64,000 bases of DNA from Bacteroidia bacterium (GCA_018402155.1 JAGYJG010000001.1:694198-758197); one strand, 5' to 3'; numbered from the stretch's first letter, positions 42,066 to 51,637 are shown. A program made the numbers and translations. Notes: generated by a model from the letters alone, not told the origin.

Positions 42066-42746
42066 ATGCTATCAAATTTAACTTATACGGCAAACAATAA
42101 GACCTGTCTTAAAAACCCAGCGGAGTCCGATTTGGGCAGGCGTATTTTATCAGAAAGTATACATCTGATGGACGAGATAGGATTAGAACAATTCACGTTT
42201 CGTAAACTTGCAAACAATATAGGTTCTACTGAGGCGTCAGTTTATCGCTATTTCGAAAATAAGCATAAGCTACTGTTGTACTTGGTAGACTGGTATTGGG
42301 GTTGGTTAGAAAATAAAATTATGACAACGACGCATCATTTGTCATCTCCTTATCATAAACTAGACACTGCTATAGGTCTCTTAGCTAGCCCTATCTCAAT
42401 AGATGCGAGCATTGCCCACATAGATGAAACAAAGCTGTACACAATAATAATATCTGAAGGCCCAAAGGTCTACCTCGTGAAGGGTGTAGACAAGGAAAAT
42501 CTAGATGGAGTATACACGGGGTACAAAGGATTATGTAATATCTTGGCATCATTTATGATAAGCATAAATCCAATGTACAAATACGCACATTCGCTTGCGA
42601 GCACTATCGTAGAAACGTGTCATAATCAAGTTTTCTTTAGTCAGCATTTGCCACGACTTACAGATTTGGAACAAGAAGACTATGCCACACTCAAAGATTT
42701 TGTTATGCATCTTACCTCTTCAACTTTATTACAAAACAAAATTTAA
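42066..42746 (+). CDS. TetR-family transcriptional regulator
   Basis: A 226-residue regulator. The helix-turn-helix is in residues about 28-75 (LSESIHLMDEIGLEQFTFRKLANNI, then TEASVYRYFENKHKLLLYLVDWY), the TetR DNA-binding pattern. The C-terminal domain is divergent and longer than usual and would bind an unknown ligand. Its stop overlaps the ATG of the ABC gene (TAATG), so it is the first gene of the export operon and probably autoregulates it. Confidence 0.85.
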   Translation: MLSNLTYTANNKTCLKNPAESDLGRRILSESIHLMDEIGLEQFTFRKLANNIGSTEASVYRYFENKHKLLLYLVDWYWGWLENKIMTTTHHLSSPYHKLDTAIGLLASPISIDASIAHIDETKLYTIIISEGPKVYLVKGVDKENLDGVYTGYKGLCNILASFMISINPMYKYAHSLASTIVETCHNQVFFSQHLPRLTDLEQEDYATLKDFVMHLTSSTLLQNKI

Positions 42747-44377
42747 TGAAACCGATACAACGTTTTTGGGGATTATTAAAACAAGACAAAAAAGATCTTT
42801 TGTACTTGTATTTATATGCTGTTTGTAATGGCATCATAAACTTATCTTTACCCGTAGGTATTCAGGCTATATTGGGTTTGGTGCTGGCAGGTAGGTTGAG
42901 TGCTAGCTGGGGTATACTTACCGTTATAGTTATGCTAGGGGTAGCCATAGCTGGAGTTTTTCAGATTATGCAATTATATATAGTCGAGGTATTGCAACGT
43001 CGCCTTTTTGCTCGTGCAGCATTTGATTTTGCATATCGCATACCGAAATTAAAACTCAATAAACTAGGTAACTACTATGTTCCTGAGTTAGTAAATCGTT
43101 TTTTTGATACGGTTACTATCCAAAAGAGTTTGAGCAAAATTTTAATGGATTTTAGTGCGTCCATTTTGCAAATTATTTTTGGACTCATTCTTTTATCCTT
43201 ATATCACCCTATTTTTATAGCTTTCGGTCTTACACTACTTTTTGTTTTGTTTTTGATAATATATATCACGAGTAAGCCAGGTATGCGCACTAGTTTAGAA
43301 GAAAGTAACAACAAATACGAAATGGCTTTTTGGCTCACAGAGTTAGCACGTGCACTACCCACTTTTAAATTAAGTGCCGCATCTGAGCTCAATTTGAGAC
43401 GGACAGATGCTATAGTGCACAAGTATGTAGATTCCCGTAAAAATCATTTTAAGGTGTTGTTGGGGCAATATGCTAGTGTCATCGGATTAAAAACAGCGGT
43501 GACCGCAGGTTTACTTATAGTTGGGGCATTACTTCTCATACAAAATGCGATAACAATTGGACAATTTGTAGCATCAGAAATTGTTATTATTCTGATTTTA
43601 AATTCATCTGAAAAGCTGATAATGAGTATGGAGGCTATCTATGATGTCCTAACTTCGGTAGAAAAAATAGGCAAGGTAACTGATTTAGAGCTAGAAGAGG
43701 ACATCCCAAACGGTATGCGTTTAGACCCAAATGATAAAATAGGCATAGAAGTTCAAAATTTGAATATTTTTGGTACCCTTGAGCGCAGTAAAATAAGTGA
43801 GAATATTAATTTTATCATTCAACCCGGTAGCAGTGTTTGCTTAACTGGAGATGCGGGAGCAGGAAAGTCTTCAGTGCTAAAAATATTGAGCACGGTTATG
43901 GACAATTATGAGGGTAGTATCTTATATAATGATGTACCAATTCAAAATTTAGATTTGGAACATTTGCGTGCTTCCATAGGATATATATTTGCAGAACAGG
44001 AAATATTTTTTGGAAATTTTATAGAAAACATATCTCTAGGTAGGGAAGATGTAACCGATAGCGAGGTTATTGAAATTTGTCAGCAGGTAGGTTTAGACCA
44101 GCTTATACAGAGTTTTCCTGAAGGTTACCATCACGTTATTTTAAACTCAGAACGGGTTTTTTCTGGTACTGACAGAGCAAGACTTTTGGTAGCTCGCGCA
44201 CTTATTGCCAATCCTAAAATCATTTTTGTTGAGGATATATTTTCAGGCTTAAAAGCAGTACATGCTAAAAAATTAATAGATATACTGATGAATCAATGCA
44301 AGGATAAGACCTTTGTAGTAGTGACTAATAATAATCTTATTTTAGATTATTGCGATACAACAATAGAACTAAAATAA
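42746..44377 (+). CDS. ABC exporter-like protein with degenerate ATPase domain
   Basis: A 543-residue protein. Residues about 15-310 form a membrane domain of the type I exporter kind with five or six helices; there is no C39 peptidase domain. The ATPase domain (about 330-543) keeps Walker A (GDAGAGKSS, near 370), but the other motifs differ. The Q-loop Gln is replaced (GYIFAEQEIFFG). The signature reads VFSGTDRARLLVARAL instead of LSGGQ. Walker B ends FVED instead of LDE. The H-loop His is Asn (VVVTNNNLIL). The fold seems whole, so ATP binding without normal hydrolysis is likely. It lies between tetR and hlyD/tolC genes in a tight operon, so it probably energises or gates that export complex. 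Confidence 0.82.
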   Translation: MKPIQRFWGLLKQDKKDLLYLYLYAVCNGIINLSLPVGIQAILGLVLAGRLSASWGILTVIVMLGVAIAGVFQIMQLYIVEVLQRRLFARAAFDFAYRIPKLKLNKLGNYYVPELVNRFFDTVTIQKSLSKILMDFSASILQIIFGLILLSLYHPIFIAFGLTLLFVLFLIIYITSKPGMRTSLEESNNKYEMAFWLTELARALPTFKLSAASELNLRRTDAIVHKYVDSRKNHFKVLLGQYASVIGLKTAVTAGLLIVGALLLIQNAITIGQFVASEIVIILILNSSEKLIMSMEAIYDVLTSVEKIGKVTDLELEEDIPNGMRLDPNDKIGIEVQNLNIFGTLERSKISENINFIIQPGSSVCLTGDAGAGKSSVLKILSTVMDNYEGSILYNDVPIQNLDLEHLRASIGYIFAEQEIFFGNFIENISLGREDVTDSEVIEICQQVGLDQLIQSFPEGYHHVILNSERVFSGTDRARLLVARALIANPKIIFVEDIFSGLKAVHAKKLIDILMNQCKDKTFVVVTNNNLILDYCDTTIELK

Positions 44378-44389
44378 CAGCGAAGTACG

Positions 44390-45745
44390 ATGCTAAACAT
44401 ATCAAAAAAATCCATAGAGCACTCCATTTGGAAAAAAAGCTATACATCTTTGGAGGAGGTTAAAAATAATCTAGCTCGCCGTGTGTTTCTTAAATTATTG
44501 TTGGGCTTATTTATGCTTGTGATAATTATTCTGTTTTTGCCTTGGACTCAAAATATACAAAGCAAGGGCTTTGTAACCGCACTACGGCCAGACGAACGGC
44601 CTCAAACAATACAAAATACCATACCAGGGAAAATAGAAAAATGGTATGTACAGGAAGGTGATTTAGTGGAAAAAGGAGATACTATTTTGTTTCTCACAGA
44701 GATAAAGACAGAGTATTTTGACCCTGAACTTATAGAAAGAACCAAAGAGCAAGTAGACGCAAAAGCTGGAGGTATAAATGCCTATGAGAATAAACTCAAA
44801 GCATTGGATAATCAGATTCATTCGTTAAACGATTTACAAAAGTTCAAAATGAATATGATAGATAACGAAGTGAAGCAGGCGAGGCTTCAGGTATCTACAG
44901 ACAGCGCAGCTTGGAAGGCGGCAGAAATTGATTACATAACAGCTAATCAGCGACTATCTAGACAAGAGGAGATGTATGAGCAAGGGTTGATTTCACTTAC
45001 AGATTTAGAAACTCGTAGATTGAAATTACAAGAAACAAAAGCAAAATCAATTGAAAAAGAAAACAAGTACGGACTGAGCGTCAATAAATACATAAATACA
45101 TTAATAGAACAAGATCAAGTAGTAAGTGAGTTTGCAGAAAAAATTAGCGATGTACAATCTAAAAGAGGCACAGCCGGAAGTGAACTTTTTGCAGGCCTAA
45201 GCGATATGGCCAAAATGAAAAATCAATTAGTAAATTATCAGCTTAGACAAGATTTTTACTACGTTTTGGCACCGCGAGATGGATTTATTACTCAAGCAAT
45301 CGAAGCGGGTATTGGAGAAAATCTAAAAGAAAATACGCCCATTATAACCATCGTGCCCGAAATATGGAAGAAAGCTGTTGAAATTTTTGTAGACCCCATA
45401 GATTTACCACTTGTAAAAAAAGGGAGTGAGGTGATGTTTCTTTTCGATGGTTGGCCCAGCATAGTTTTCACAGGATGGCCAGAACTTACGTATGGTACGT
45501 TCCCCGGCAACGTACAAGCAGTAGATTATAATATAAGCTCTAATGGAAAATATCGTGTGCTGGTGCAAGAATCAGATAAAAAACCATGGCCAAATGAAGT
45601 ACGTATAGGATCTGGAGCTAGAGGTGTAGCCTTACTCAATAGAGTGCCAGTATGGTATGAGCTTTGGCGTCAGCTAAATGGTTTTCCGCCAGATTATTAC
45701 TTCAATAACGAAACCAAAAAGAATGCGAAACCTAAGGCAAAATAG
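44390..45745 (+). CDS. HlyD-family membrane fusion protein
   Basis: A 451-residue periplasmic adaptor with one N-terminal membrane helix (about 30-55, LLGLFMLVIIILFLPW). Lipoyl-like half-motifs surround a long helical hairpin (about 105-255, e.g. NKLKALDNQIHSLNDLQKF and RLSRQEEMYEQGLISLTDLE). The second lipoyl half is APRDGFITQAIEAGIGE, and a beta-barrel domain ends in RIGSGARGVALLNRVPVWYELWRQ. The ORF starts 12 bp after the ABC gene. It should join the ABC protein to the TolC homologue encoded next. Confidence 0.88.
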   Translation: MLNISKKSIEHSIWKKSYTSLEEVKNNLARRVFLKLLLGLFMLVIIILFLPWTQNIQSKGFVTALRPDERPQTIQNTIPGKIEKWYVQEGDLVEKGDTILFLTEIKTEYFDPELIERTKEQVDAKAGGINAYENKLKALDNQIHSLNDLQKFKMNMIDNEVKQARLQVSTDSAAWKAAEIDYITANQRLSRQEEMYEQGLISLTDLETRRLKLQETKAKSIEKENKYGLSVNKYINTLIEQDQVVSEFAEKISDVQSKRGTAGSELFAGLSDMAKMKNQLVNYQLRQDFYYVLAPRDGFITQAIEAGIGENLKENTPIITIVPEIWKKAVEIFVDPIDLPLVKKGSEVMFLFDGWPSIVFTGWPELTYGTFPGNVQAVDYNISSNGKYRVLVQESDKKPWPNEVRIGSGARGVALLNRVPVWYELWRQLNGFPPDYYFNNETKKNAKPKAK

Positions 45746-47114
45746 TTTTTATTTCATTTTTCTAAGTTTAACCTCTTTTGGTCAGTTGAATGACACGCTG
45801 CGTTTCAACGAAGCTAACTTTTTGAAACAAGTTAAAGATTTTGCGCCCGCTGTGCTGAATAGTGGATTAGAAGTAGGTATCCAAAATCAAGAGTTCTTGG
45901 CTGTTAAAAGTGCATTTGAACCAAAGCTTATGGGTACCTATGCACTCAAAAATTTCAATAATCAGACCTATTTCAATAGACTAAATACTGGCATTAAAAT
46001 AAAAACTCCCCTTGGTATACGTGTAGACGGTGGTTTTGCCTCAAACGACGGAATCTATCTTAACCCAGAATCTAATTTGCCCGTGCAAGGCCTTGCTTTT
46101 GCCGGTGTAGAAATACCTATAGGTGCAGGATTATTGACGGATGAAGATCGAACTGCTGTAAAACAGCAACGCATAGAAAGAGATGCAGCTATGCTAGTAA
46201 ATCAACTTGCAGTTAATGACTACCTGCTAGAGGCGGGCGAATCTTTTTGGGAATGGTATGGCAGTATAATGATGCTTCAAGTGAGTGAGGAAGCAGTAGA
46301 ATTAGCCACCAATAGACTCAATTTCGTTAAAAGTAAAAATAAAATTGGAGAATCTGCTGACATAGATACGCTCGAAGCGTTTATCAATTTCCAAAACCGA
46401 CAAGCACTTAATCTAAGTACTCTAGTACTATGGGAAAAAAATAAAAACTTTGTTCAAAATTATATTTGGCTACCAGACCAAAGGCCCGATGCTTTTCAAC
46501 CTGAGGTAGATATGAACTACACTGCTGTATTACCTGATTCTTTGGTAGATAATGATTTTATAAGCACTCATCCTTTGGTGCGTTTGCTAGAGGCAGACTC
46601 TCTCATAAATAGAGCCGGTATGGCTCTAGCACGAGAGTACTATAAACCACAAGTAGATGTGGCGCTAAAATTACAAGAAAACGCAAGTGATTTTGGACAA
46701 TTTGATTATTCACCAGCTGAGAACCACTATGTAGGAGTTAATTTTTATATGCCACTGCTTCTCAGAAAAGAACGTGCTAAAGCAAAACAATTGCAACTAA
46801 AAGAATCAATCATAAGCAATAAAAAAACTGAGATACTTACAAAAATATATAATGCCCAACGAACTTATTTTGCCAATACTGCTGACCTTAAATCTTCTGT
46901 AATTTTGTGGGGACAAGCTACTATAAACTACCGGGAACTTCTGCGTGCAGAGCAAATGAGATTTAACTTAGGAGAGAGTAGCTTATTTATAGTAAACAGT
47001 AGGGAGTTAAAATGGATAGAAGCTCGTGAAAAGTACATAAAAAGCTATGTAGAGTATCGAAAGTCTATCTTACGCTATTTTCATGCTTTAGGCTCCCTGC
47101 CAGACGTTATTTAG
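45723..47114 (+). CDS. TolC-family outer membrane efflux protein
   Basis: A 463-residue outer membrane channel subunit. The ATG at 45723 starts a signal peptide (RNLRQNSFYFIFLSLTSFGQ); an earlier in-frame ATG at 45678 lies deeper in the preceding gene. The gene overlaps the HlyD gene by 23 bp in another frame. The two long helix pairs of the OEP fold are visible (e.g. LLEAGESFWEWYGSIMMLQ...RLNFVKSKNKIGESADIDTLEA, and again REYYKPQVDVALKLQ...ERAKAKQLQLKES, RAEQMRFNLGESSLFIVN). Last gene of the TetR-ABC-HlyD-TolC operon. Confidence 0.88.
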   Translation: MRNLRQNSFYFIFLSLTSFGQLNDTLRFNEANFLKQVKDFAPAVLNSGLEVGIQNQEFLAVKSAFEPKLMGTYALKNFNNQTYFNRLNTGIKIKTPLGIRVDGGFASNDGIYLNPESNLPVQGLAFAGVEIPIGAGLLTDEDRTAVKQQRIERDAAMLVNQLAVNDYLLEAGESFWEWYGSIMMLQVSEEAVELATNRLNFVKSKNKIGESADIDTLEAFINFQNRQALNLSTLVLWEKNKNFVQNYIWLPDQRPDAFQPEVDMNYTAVLPDSLVDNDFISTHPLVRLLEADSLINRAGMALAREYYKPQVDVALKLQENASDFGQFDYSPAENHYVGVNFYMPLLLRKERAKAKQLQLKESIISNKKTEILTKIYNAQRTYFANTADLKSSVILWGQATINYRELLRAEQMRFNLGESSLFIVNSRELKWIEAREKYIKSYVEYRKSILRYFHALGSLPDVI

Positions 47115-47198
47115 TAAACTATAGTAGAAAACTAATAGTACCAGTTGTTTTTATTTATACTAGTCTTTTTTGAAAATGATTAGTATGATATTTCTACT

Positions 47199-47831
47199 CT
47201 AAAGTACTACTATTTTACTGCTATATCGCTGTTTTTGTGGGGCATATAAGTCTAAGTAAAATACCCCTGTCGGGAGTAAAAAGGAGCCGATGTTAATTTT
47301 TTCATCGCGTGTTTGGGTCACCAGAAATACATTTCCATTTATATCGTATACAGTAAGTGTATAGAGTGTTTGCTCTTTATTTTCATAGTAGATTGTAGAG
47401 CTACTTACCACCGGGTGCGGTAAGATTAAAATGCTATTGTTCAATTTTAGTACAACTAGGCTAATGGTGTTTGAGTAGCCTACAGTTCCGAGTTCGAGCT
47501 TGATAAAATTGCGTTCATTAAGGAAGGTATTTTCTAATAAGTAGGTGTATTGTTTTTCGCTAGTATCTCCGCACATTCCAAAGTAAGTTCCCCGTCTTTC
47601 GTATCCTAAGAGACTATCGCGCGATACATAAATATGTATGTCTTGACAAGTAAACCCAGCACGAGTAGTCCAACTTAAGTATATACTTCCGTTTTTAGCA
47701 TTAGCAGTAAAAGATTTTATGAATGGATTATTTTCTTGCTGACCAAAAGTCTCAATTGAACTAAAAAAGAGTAAAAACAAGATTGCAGTGTACCTTCTCA
47801 ACGTATTTATATGTTTACTTTTGCTACTCAT
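47199..47831 (-). CDS. Small secreted protein with T9SS type A sorting domain
   Basis: A 210-residue exported protein: a basic N-terminus and signal peptide (RRYTAILFLLFFSSIETFGQ), a short fibronectin-like beta domain (about 35-125, GSIYLSWTTRAGF...IYVSRD), and a type A C-terminal sorting domain (LTVYDINGNVFLVTQ..., LPTGVFYLDLY). It would leave the cell through the type IX system. Function unknown. Its ATG (47829-47831) is only 6 bp from the ATG of the divergent kdsA. Two Cys residues in the middle may form a disulfide. Confidence 0.72.
   Translation of the reverse strand: MSSKSKHINTLRRYTAILFLLFFSSIETFGQQENNPFIKSFTANAKNGSIYLSWTTRAGFTCQDIHIYVSRDSLLGYERRGTYFGMCGDTSEKQYTYLLENTFLNERNFIKLELGTVGYSNTISLVVLKLNNSILILPHPVVSSSTIYYENKEQTLYTLTVYDINGNVFLVTQTRDEKINIGSFLLPTGVFYLDLYAPQKQRYSSKIVVL
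47816..47823 (+). promoter_or_regulatory. kdsA: -7 box of kdsA, inside the divergent gene
   Basis: TACTTTTG matches TAnnTTTG, 14 bp before the kdsA ATG at 47838, and it lies within the first codons of the minus-strand T9SS cargo gene. Confidence 0.5.
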
Positions 47832-47837
47832 ATTATC

Positions 47838-48650
47838 ATGGATAAAATAGAATCAATTTTACATAATGTTTTGCACTCTGAAAAGCTCTTTCTATTGGCA
47901 GGGCCTTGTGTAGTAGAAAATGAGAAAATAACACTTGAGACAGCTTCCTTTCTTGCAAATTTAACAGATAAATTGGGAATTCCTTTTGTTTATAAGTCAT
48001 CGTATCGTAAGGCGAACCGAACGAAATCGAGCTCATTTTCTGGTATAGGCGATGAGAAAGCTTTAAAATTATTAGGAAAAGTAAGAACTGAATTTGGTGT
48101 GCCAACTGTAACGGATATACACGAAAGCCGTGAAGCAGCTGTAGCGGCAGAGTATGTTGATATGCTTCAAATACCAGCATTCTTGTTTAGGCAAACAGAT
48201 CTACTGCATGCCGCGGGCAATACCGGAAAGGTAGTGAATATAAAGAAAGGTCAATTTGCTGCAGTAGAAGCAATGGAATTTGCAGCTATTAAAGTCAAAG
48301 AGACAGGAAATAATAAGATTTTATTGACAGAGAGAGGAAATATGTTTGGATACGGTGATATGGTGGTAGATTATCGTAATCTTGTTTGGATGAAAGAACT
48401 AGGATACCCCACTGTGATGGATGTAACTCACTCGCTTCAACAGCCTAATAATGGGAGTGGAGTCACAGGAGGTTTGCCTCAGCTCATTGAGCCAATCGCA
48501 AAAGCGGCCGTGGCCGTTGGTGTAAGTGGACTTTTCATAGAAACTCACCCAGATCCCGCGTCTGCGCTGAGTGATGGTGCAAATATGTTGCCACTTAATA
48601 AAATGGAAGATTTGCTAACTCGGTTGATTCGACTAAGGGAAAGTCTTTAA
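47838..48650 (+). CDS. kdsA: 3-deoxy-8-phosphooctulonate synthase
   Basis: A 270-residue TIM-barrel aldolase that condenses phosphoenolpyruvate with arabinose-5-phosphate to Kdo-8-phosphate, the committed step of Kdo for lipid A-core LPS. Motifs: LLAGPCVVENE (PEP site), YKSSYRKANRTKSSSFSG, LQIPAFLFRQTDLLHAA, and VMDVTHSLQQPNNGSGVTGG. I start at ATG 47838 (MDKIESILHN); the upstream in-frame ATG 47811 overlaps the -7 box. A double terminator follows. Confidence 0.96.
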   Translation: MDKIESILHNVLHSEKLFLLAGPCVVENEKITLETASFLANLTDKLGIPFVYKSSYRKANRTKSSSFSGIGDEKALKLLGKVRTEFGVPTVTDIHESREAAVAAEYVDMLQIPAFLFRQTDLLHAAGNTGKVVNIKKGQFAAVEAMEFAAIKVKETGNNKILLTERGNMFGYGDMVVDYRNLVWMKELGYPTVMDVTHSLQQPNNGSGVTGGLPQLIEPIAKAAVAVGVSGLFIETHPDPASALSDGANMLPLNKMEDLLTRLIRLRESL

Positions 48651-48657
48651 AAAAAAA

Positions 48658-48683
48658 GGCAGGTTATCATAGGATAACCTGCC
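48658..48683 (+). terminator. Terminator after kdsA
   Basis: A perfect 11-bp stem, GGCAGGTTATC and GATAACCTGCC, with loop ATAG. It begins 8 bp after the stop codon and is preceded by an A-run; the right side lacks a long T-run. Confidence 0.7.
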
Positions 48684-48725
48684 TAACTAACTAACCAATT
48701 AAATCAAATTTACCTAGTTGCTAAC

Positions 48726-48769
48726 AAAAAGATATTGCAAATGTTTTGAACTAGTAATATCTTTTTTTT
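48726..48769 (+). terminator. Second terminator downstream of kdsA
   Basis: AAAAAGATATT (48726-48736) pairs with AATATCTTTTT (48756-48766) and a T-run follows. The 480 bp from here to the DUF5606 gene is AT-rich; I see no ORF or RNA in it, only a possible weak -7 element, TAATTTCG, at 49203-49210. Confidence 0.55.
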
Positions 48770-49250
48770 GTTAATAATAGGCTAAACATCAGTTTTCTGT
48801 GCAACACGGAAGTAATCTAGTCTTTTATTTTAAAGAATGATTAGGCCATATCTTTATCATTTATCGAGACCAATTAGTTTATATACTTTTCGACACAAAC
48901 TAACCTATGTCGTTCTATCTGAATTACAGAATTGAGTTTAAACTTATCACAAAGTACAATACTTTACTGATAATAGATGCTACTTTAAGGTAACGGATGC
49001 TGCTAATTTTAGTCTATAAATAAAAGGTTTTAGTATGTATCATAGAGAGTATGCTCACTCCGGTGTCATTTATCGCATTAGATTCATCCTAAATTGGTAA
49101 GAAATAGTATATTCTTTTAAAAGCTAATTTTTTATTTTAACGCTTTGAAGATAAAAAAACAAAAACAAACAAAATCCTTACACACTATGTGACAGAAATA
49201 AATAATTTCGCATAGCAAAGTAAAACAATGCAATTATTATTTATAAACCT

Positions 49251-49799
49251 ATGACATTATACCTTTCAGAAATAGTTTCAGTAGCTGGAAAACCAGGTCT
49301 ACAAAAGTTGGTTGGCAATAGATCGAATGGTCTAATTGTAGAATCATTGGATGAGTCAGGAAAAAGATTTCCGACCAGTATTACCCAAAAAGTTTCTTTT
49401 TTGAGCGACATAAGTATGTACACCTATGACGGCGATGAAAAACTCGCTGTTATTCTTCAAAAATTAAATACTGCTGTAGAGGGTGGATTGGAGCTAATTT
49501 CAAAGAAAAGTAGTGGGTCAGAAGTGCAATCATTTTTTAGGAAAGTAGTTGAAAATTTTGATGAAGACCAAGTTTATAACTCTGATATTTTAAAATTAGT
49601 AAGTTGGTATACTATTCTGAAGGGTAAAGTAGATTTCAATAACTTGATTGAGAAAGAAGGCTCTGAGGAAGAAAAAGTTAATGCTAAAAAAGCAGATAGT
49701 AAAAAGCCAAAATCAAAATCTACACCTAATTCCGCCCCAAAAGCACAAAGTAGAGCGAAGGGTGGTGTGAAAAAAAGCGGCAATCTAAAAGCCGGCTAA
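49251..49799 (+). CDS. DUF5606 protein with Lys/Ala/Pro-rich tail
   Basis: A 182-residue cytosolic protein. Residues 1 to about 130 match the DUF5606 family (SEIVSVAGKPGLQKLVGN, IVESLDESGKRFPT, QKVSFLSDISMYT, DILKLVSWYTIL). The tail (about 140-182) is lysine-, serine- and alanine-rich (KKADSKKPKSKSTPNSAPKA), disordered and basic, like histone-H1-type tails and so possibly nucleic-acid binding. The domain's function is not known. Start at ATG 49251. Single gene. Confidence 0.75.
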   Translation: MTLYLSEIVSVAGKPGLQKLVGNRSNGLIVESLDESGKRFPTSITQKVSFLSDISMYTYDGDEKLAVILQKLNTAVEGGLELISKKSSGSEVQSFFRKVVENFDEDQVYNSDILKLVSWYTILKGKVDFNNLIEKEGSEEEKVNAKKADSKKPKSKSTPNSAPKAQSRAKGGVKKSGNLKAG

Positions 49800-50010
49800 A
49801 AATAGTCTAACTTGAAGGTTACATTTTTTTTACTCGAACTGATTGTTGTAAACTATTAATAGTTTCAAATTATACTGTTCTTCTTTTTTGTTTCGTCAAT
49901 CGACAATAATGTCTTACAAACTTTAGCTTTAAATGGATACTCTATTGTTCCCGATTTAGTTTGTTTCTCAAAATACTTTAGGCTTTTGATTAATGAGGGT
50001 TTGTTGGTGT

Positions 50011-51609
50011 TCAAGAAGGATTAGAAAAGAACACTTGCTTCAAATCTAAATGGTTTAAAGCGTTTATTTTTATTCCGTTTACTCGTTTATTTTCAATCCA
50101 AATACTTTCGTCATAAAACAAAAGTATATAAGGTTGGTTTACCTCCAATATATTTTGCAAGGCAATAAATAGCTCTTGACGTTTTGTTGGATTTGACTCT
50201 AAAAGAAGCTTTGTGTACAACGAATCGTATTGTGAATTCGAAAATCTGGTATAGTTAGGGCCATTTGGGGCTTTATTTATACTGTAGAAGCAAGCCATAT
50301 AATTCTCGCCGTCAGGGTAATCTGCTATCCAGCTACTTCTAAAAAATGCAAGGTCTCCAGCTGATTTCTGTTGTTTTAATAAGCTGCTTGGTACTACATC
50401 TATTTTTATTTTTATGCCAATTTCTTCGCAGTTTTTTTGTACCAATATACATAAATCAAGATAGTTGCTTGTGGTGGTGAGTATCAAAGGTTTTGTTTGA
50501 GCAATTGCAGATTTTGCTAAAAATTGTTTTGCTAGCGCCACGTCATAAGTTGGCGCACCTATTTTCTGGTATCCTGGCAGACCTTTTGGACAAAAGCCAC
50601 CATCTGCCGGTTCTCCAACTCCATTTCTTAGGTATTTAATCATTTTTTCTCGGTCAATGCAGTGATGTATGGCTTTTCTGAAATAAACATCTGCAATAGG
50701 CGAACTTTGTTTTTCGAAGTTGAAGGCAAGATATTCGGTATTTAAAAAAGGATATTTTTTAAGTTTAAAGTTCCGAGTATACTTTGGATTCAATAATCCA
50801 GTAGAGGAGAGTATTTCGTCTTTAAATGAGCTTTCTAAGCCAGAGAATATATCGAGATTACCTTGAGTGAATGCCAATAACTCTGTCTGTTTACTTTGAA
50901 TGAATGAGATAGAAATTGCATCTAAAGATGGTATAGGATTTTTTCTTGTGCTTTCAAAGTATTGTTGATTTTTCACTAAATTCAGTTTAATGCCATCGGC
51001 CCAATTGGAAAATAAGAAAGGTCCTGTTCCTATTGGATGTTTTCCAAAATTACTTTGATAATGATTTATTGCCTCGTGAGGAACAACATAGCAATAAGCC
51101 ATAGTGAGCATACTAAGAAGCGGAGTAAATGGTTTTTTTAGTTGGATAATAAATGTACTATCGTTGGGTGCTAAAAATGGTTTTAAAGGGTCTATGATGT
51201 CATTGAAGATCCAAGCACCATCTGAGGCTGTAGTAGGGTCTATAATCCGCGAAAAAGAATAGACAAAATCATTTGCTACAACTTCTCGTTTTTGACCATT
51301 GAAAATTGGGTCATTGTGGAAAAGTACTCCTTTTTTTAGTGTGAAAGTATATGTTTTTGCATCGTTAGAAAGTACATATTTTTTGGCAATGCATGGTATT
51401 ACATTCAATTCCTTATCTAACTGAAGTAGCCCGTTAAATACTTGATTTACAGCGCGTATATTTTCTTGCGTTCTAGCAAAAGCGGGATCCAAAGAAGTGA
51501 TTCCTGATGAGCTATTGAAGCGAAAAATTTGTTTTTGTGATGACGTACTTTTGTTTTTGCAAGAAATCAACACACAAGTGATGTGTATAAGTAGTAAAAA
51601 CCTGTTTAT
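50011..51609 (-). CDS. ABC-type oligopeptide-binding lipoprotein (SBP family 5); start codon unclear
   Basis: A periplasmic solute-binding protein of about 533 residues (OppA/DppA type). The family start region SGITSLDPAFARTQENIRAVNQVFNGLLQLD, then the family motif YTFTLKKGVLFHND, DFVYSFSRIIDP and GTGPFLFSNW are all present. The lipobox LISC follows a hydrophobic stretch (RFLLLIHITCV). No ATG, GTG or TTG precedes that signal sequence closely. The ATA codon at 51607-51609 sits exactly where Met should be (ATA then NRFLLL). The nearest ATG is at 51687, overlapping the divergent MBL-fold gene by 30 bp and adding 26 residues before the signal. No permease genes are nearby. Family call firm; start open. 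Confidence 0.82.
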   Translation of the reverse strand: MNRFLLLIHITCVLISCKNKSTSSQKQIFRFNSSSGITSLDPAFARTQENIRAVNQVFNGLLQLDKELNVIPCIAKKYVLSNDAKTYTFTLKKGVLFHNDPIFNGQKREVVANDFVYSFSRIIDPTTASDGAWIFNDIIDPLKPFLAPNDSTFIIQLKKPFTPLLSMLTMAYCYVVPHEAINHYQSNFGKHPIGTGPFLFSNWADGIKLNLVKNQQYFESTRKNPIPSLDAISISFIQSKQTELLAFTQGNLDIFSGLESSFKDEILSSTGLLNPKYTRNFKLKKYPFLNTEYLAFNFEKQSSPIADVYFRKAIHHCIDREKMIKYLRNGVGEPADGGFCPKGLPGYQKIGAPTYDVALAKQFLAKSAIAQTKPLILTTTSNYLDLCILVQKNCEEIGIKIKIDVVPSSLLKQQKSAGDLAFFRSSWIADYPDGENYMACFYSINKAPNGPNYTRFSNSQYDSLYTKLLLESNPTKRQELFIALQNILEVNQPYILLFYDESIWIENKRVNGIKINALNHLDLKQVFFSNPS

Positions 51610-51629
51610 TACTGACCTACTTATCGGCT

Positions 51630-51637
51630 TAATTTTG
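51630..51637 (+). promoter_or_regulatory. -7 box of the MBL-fold hydrolase gene
   Basis: TAATTTTG matches TAnnTTTG, 20 bp before ATG 51658, in the 48-bp gap between divergent genes. Confidence 0.45.
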
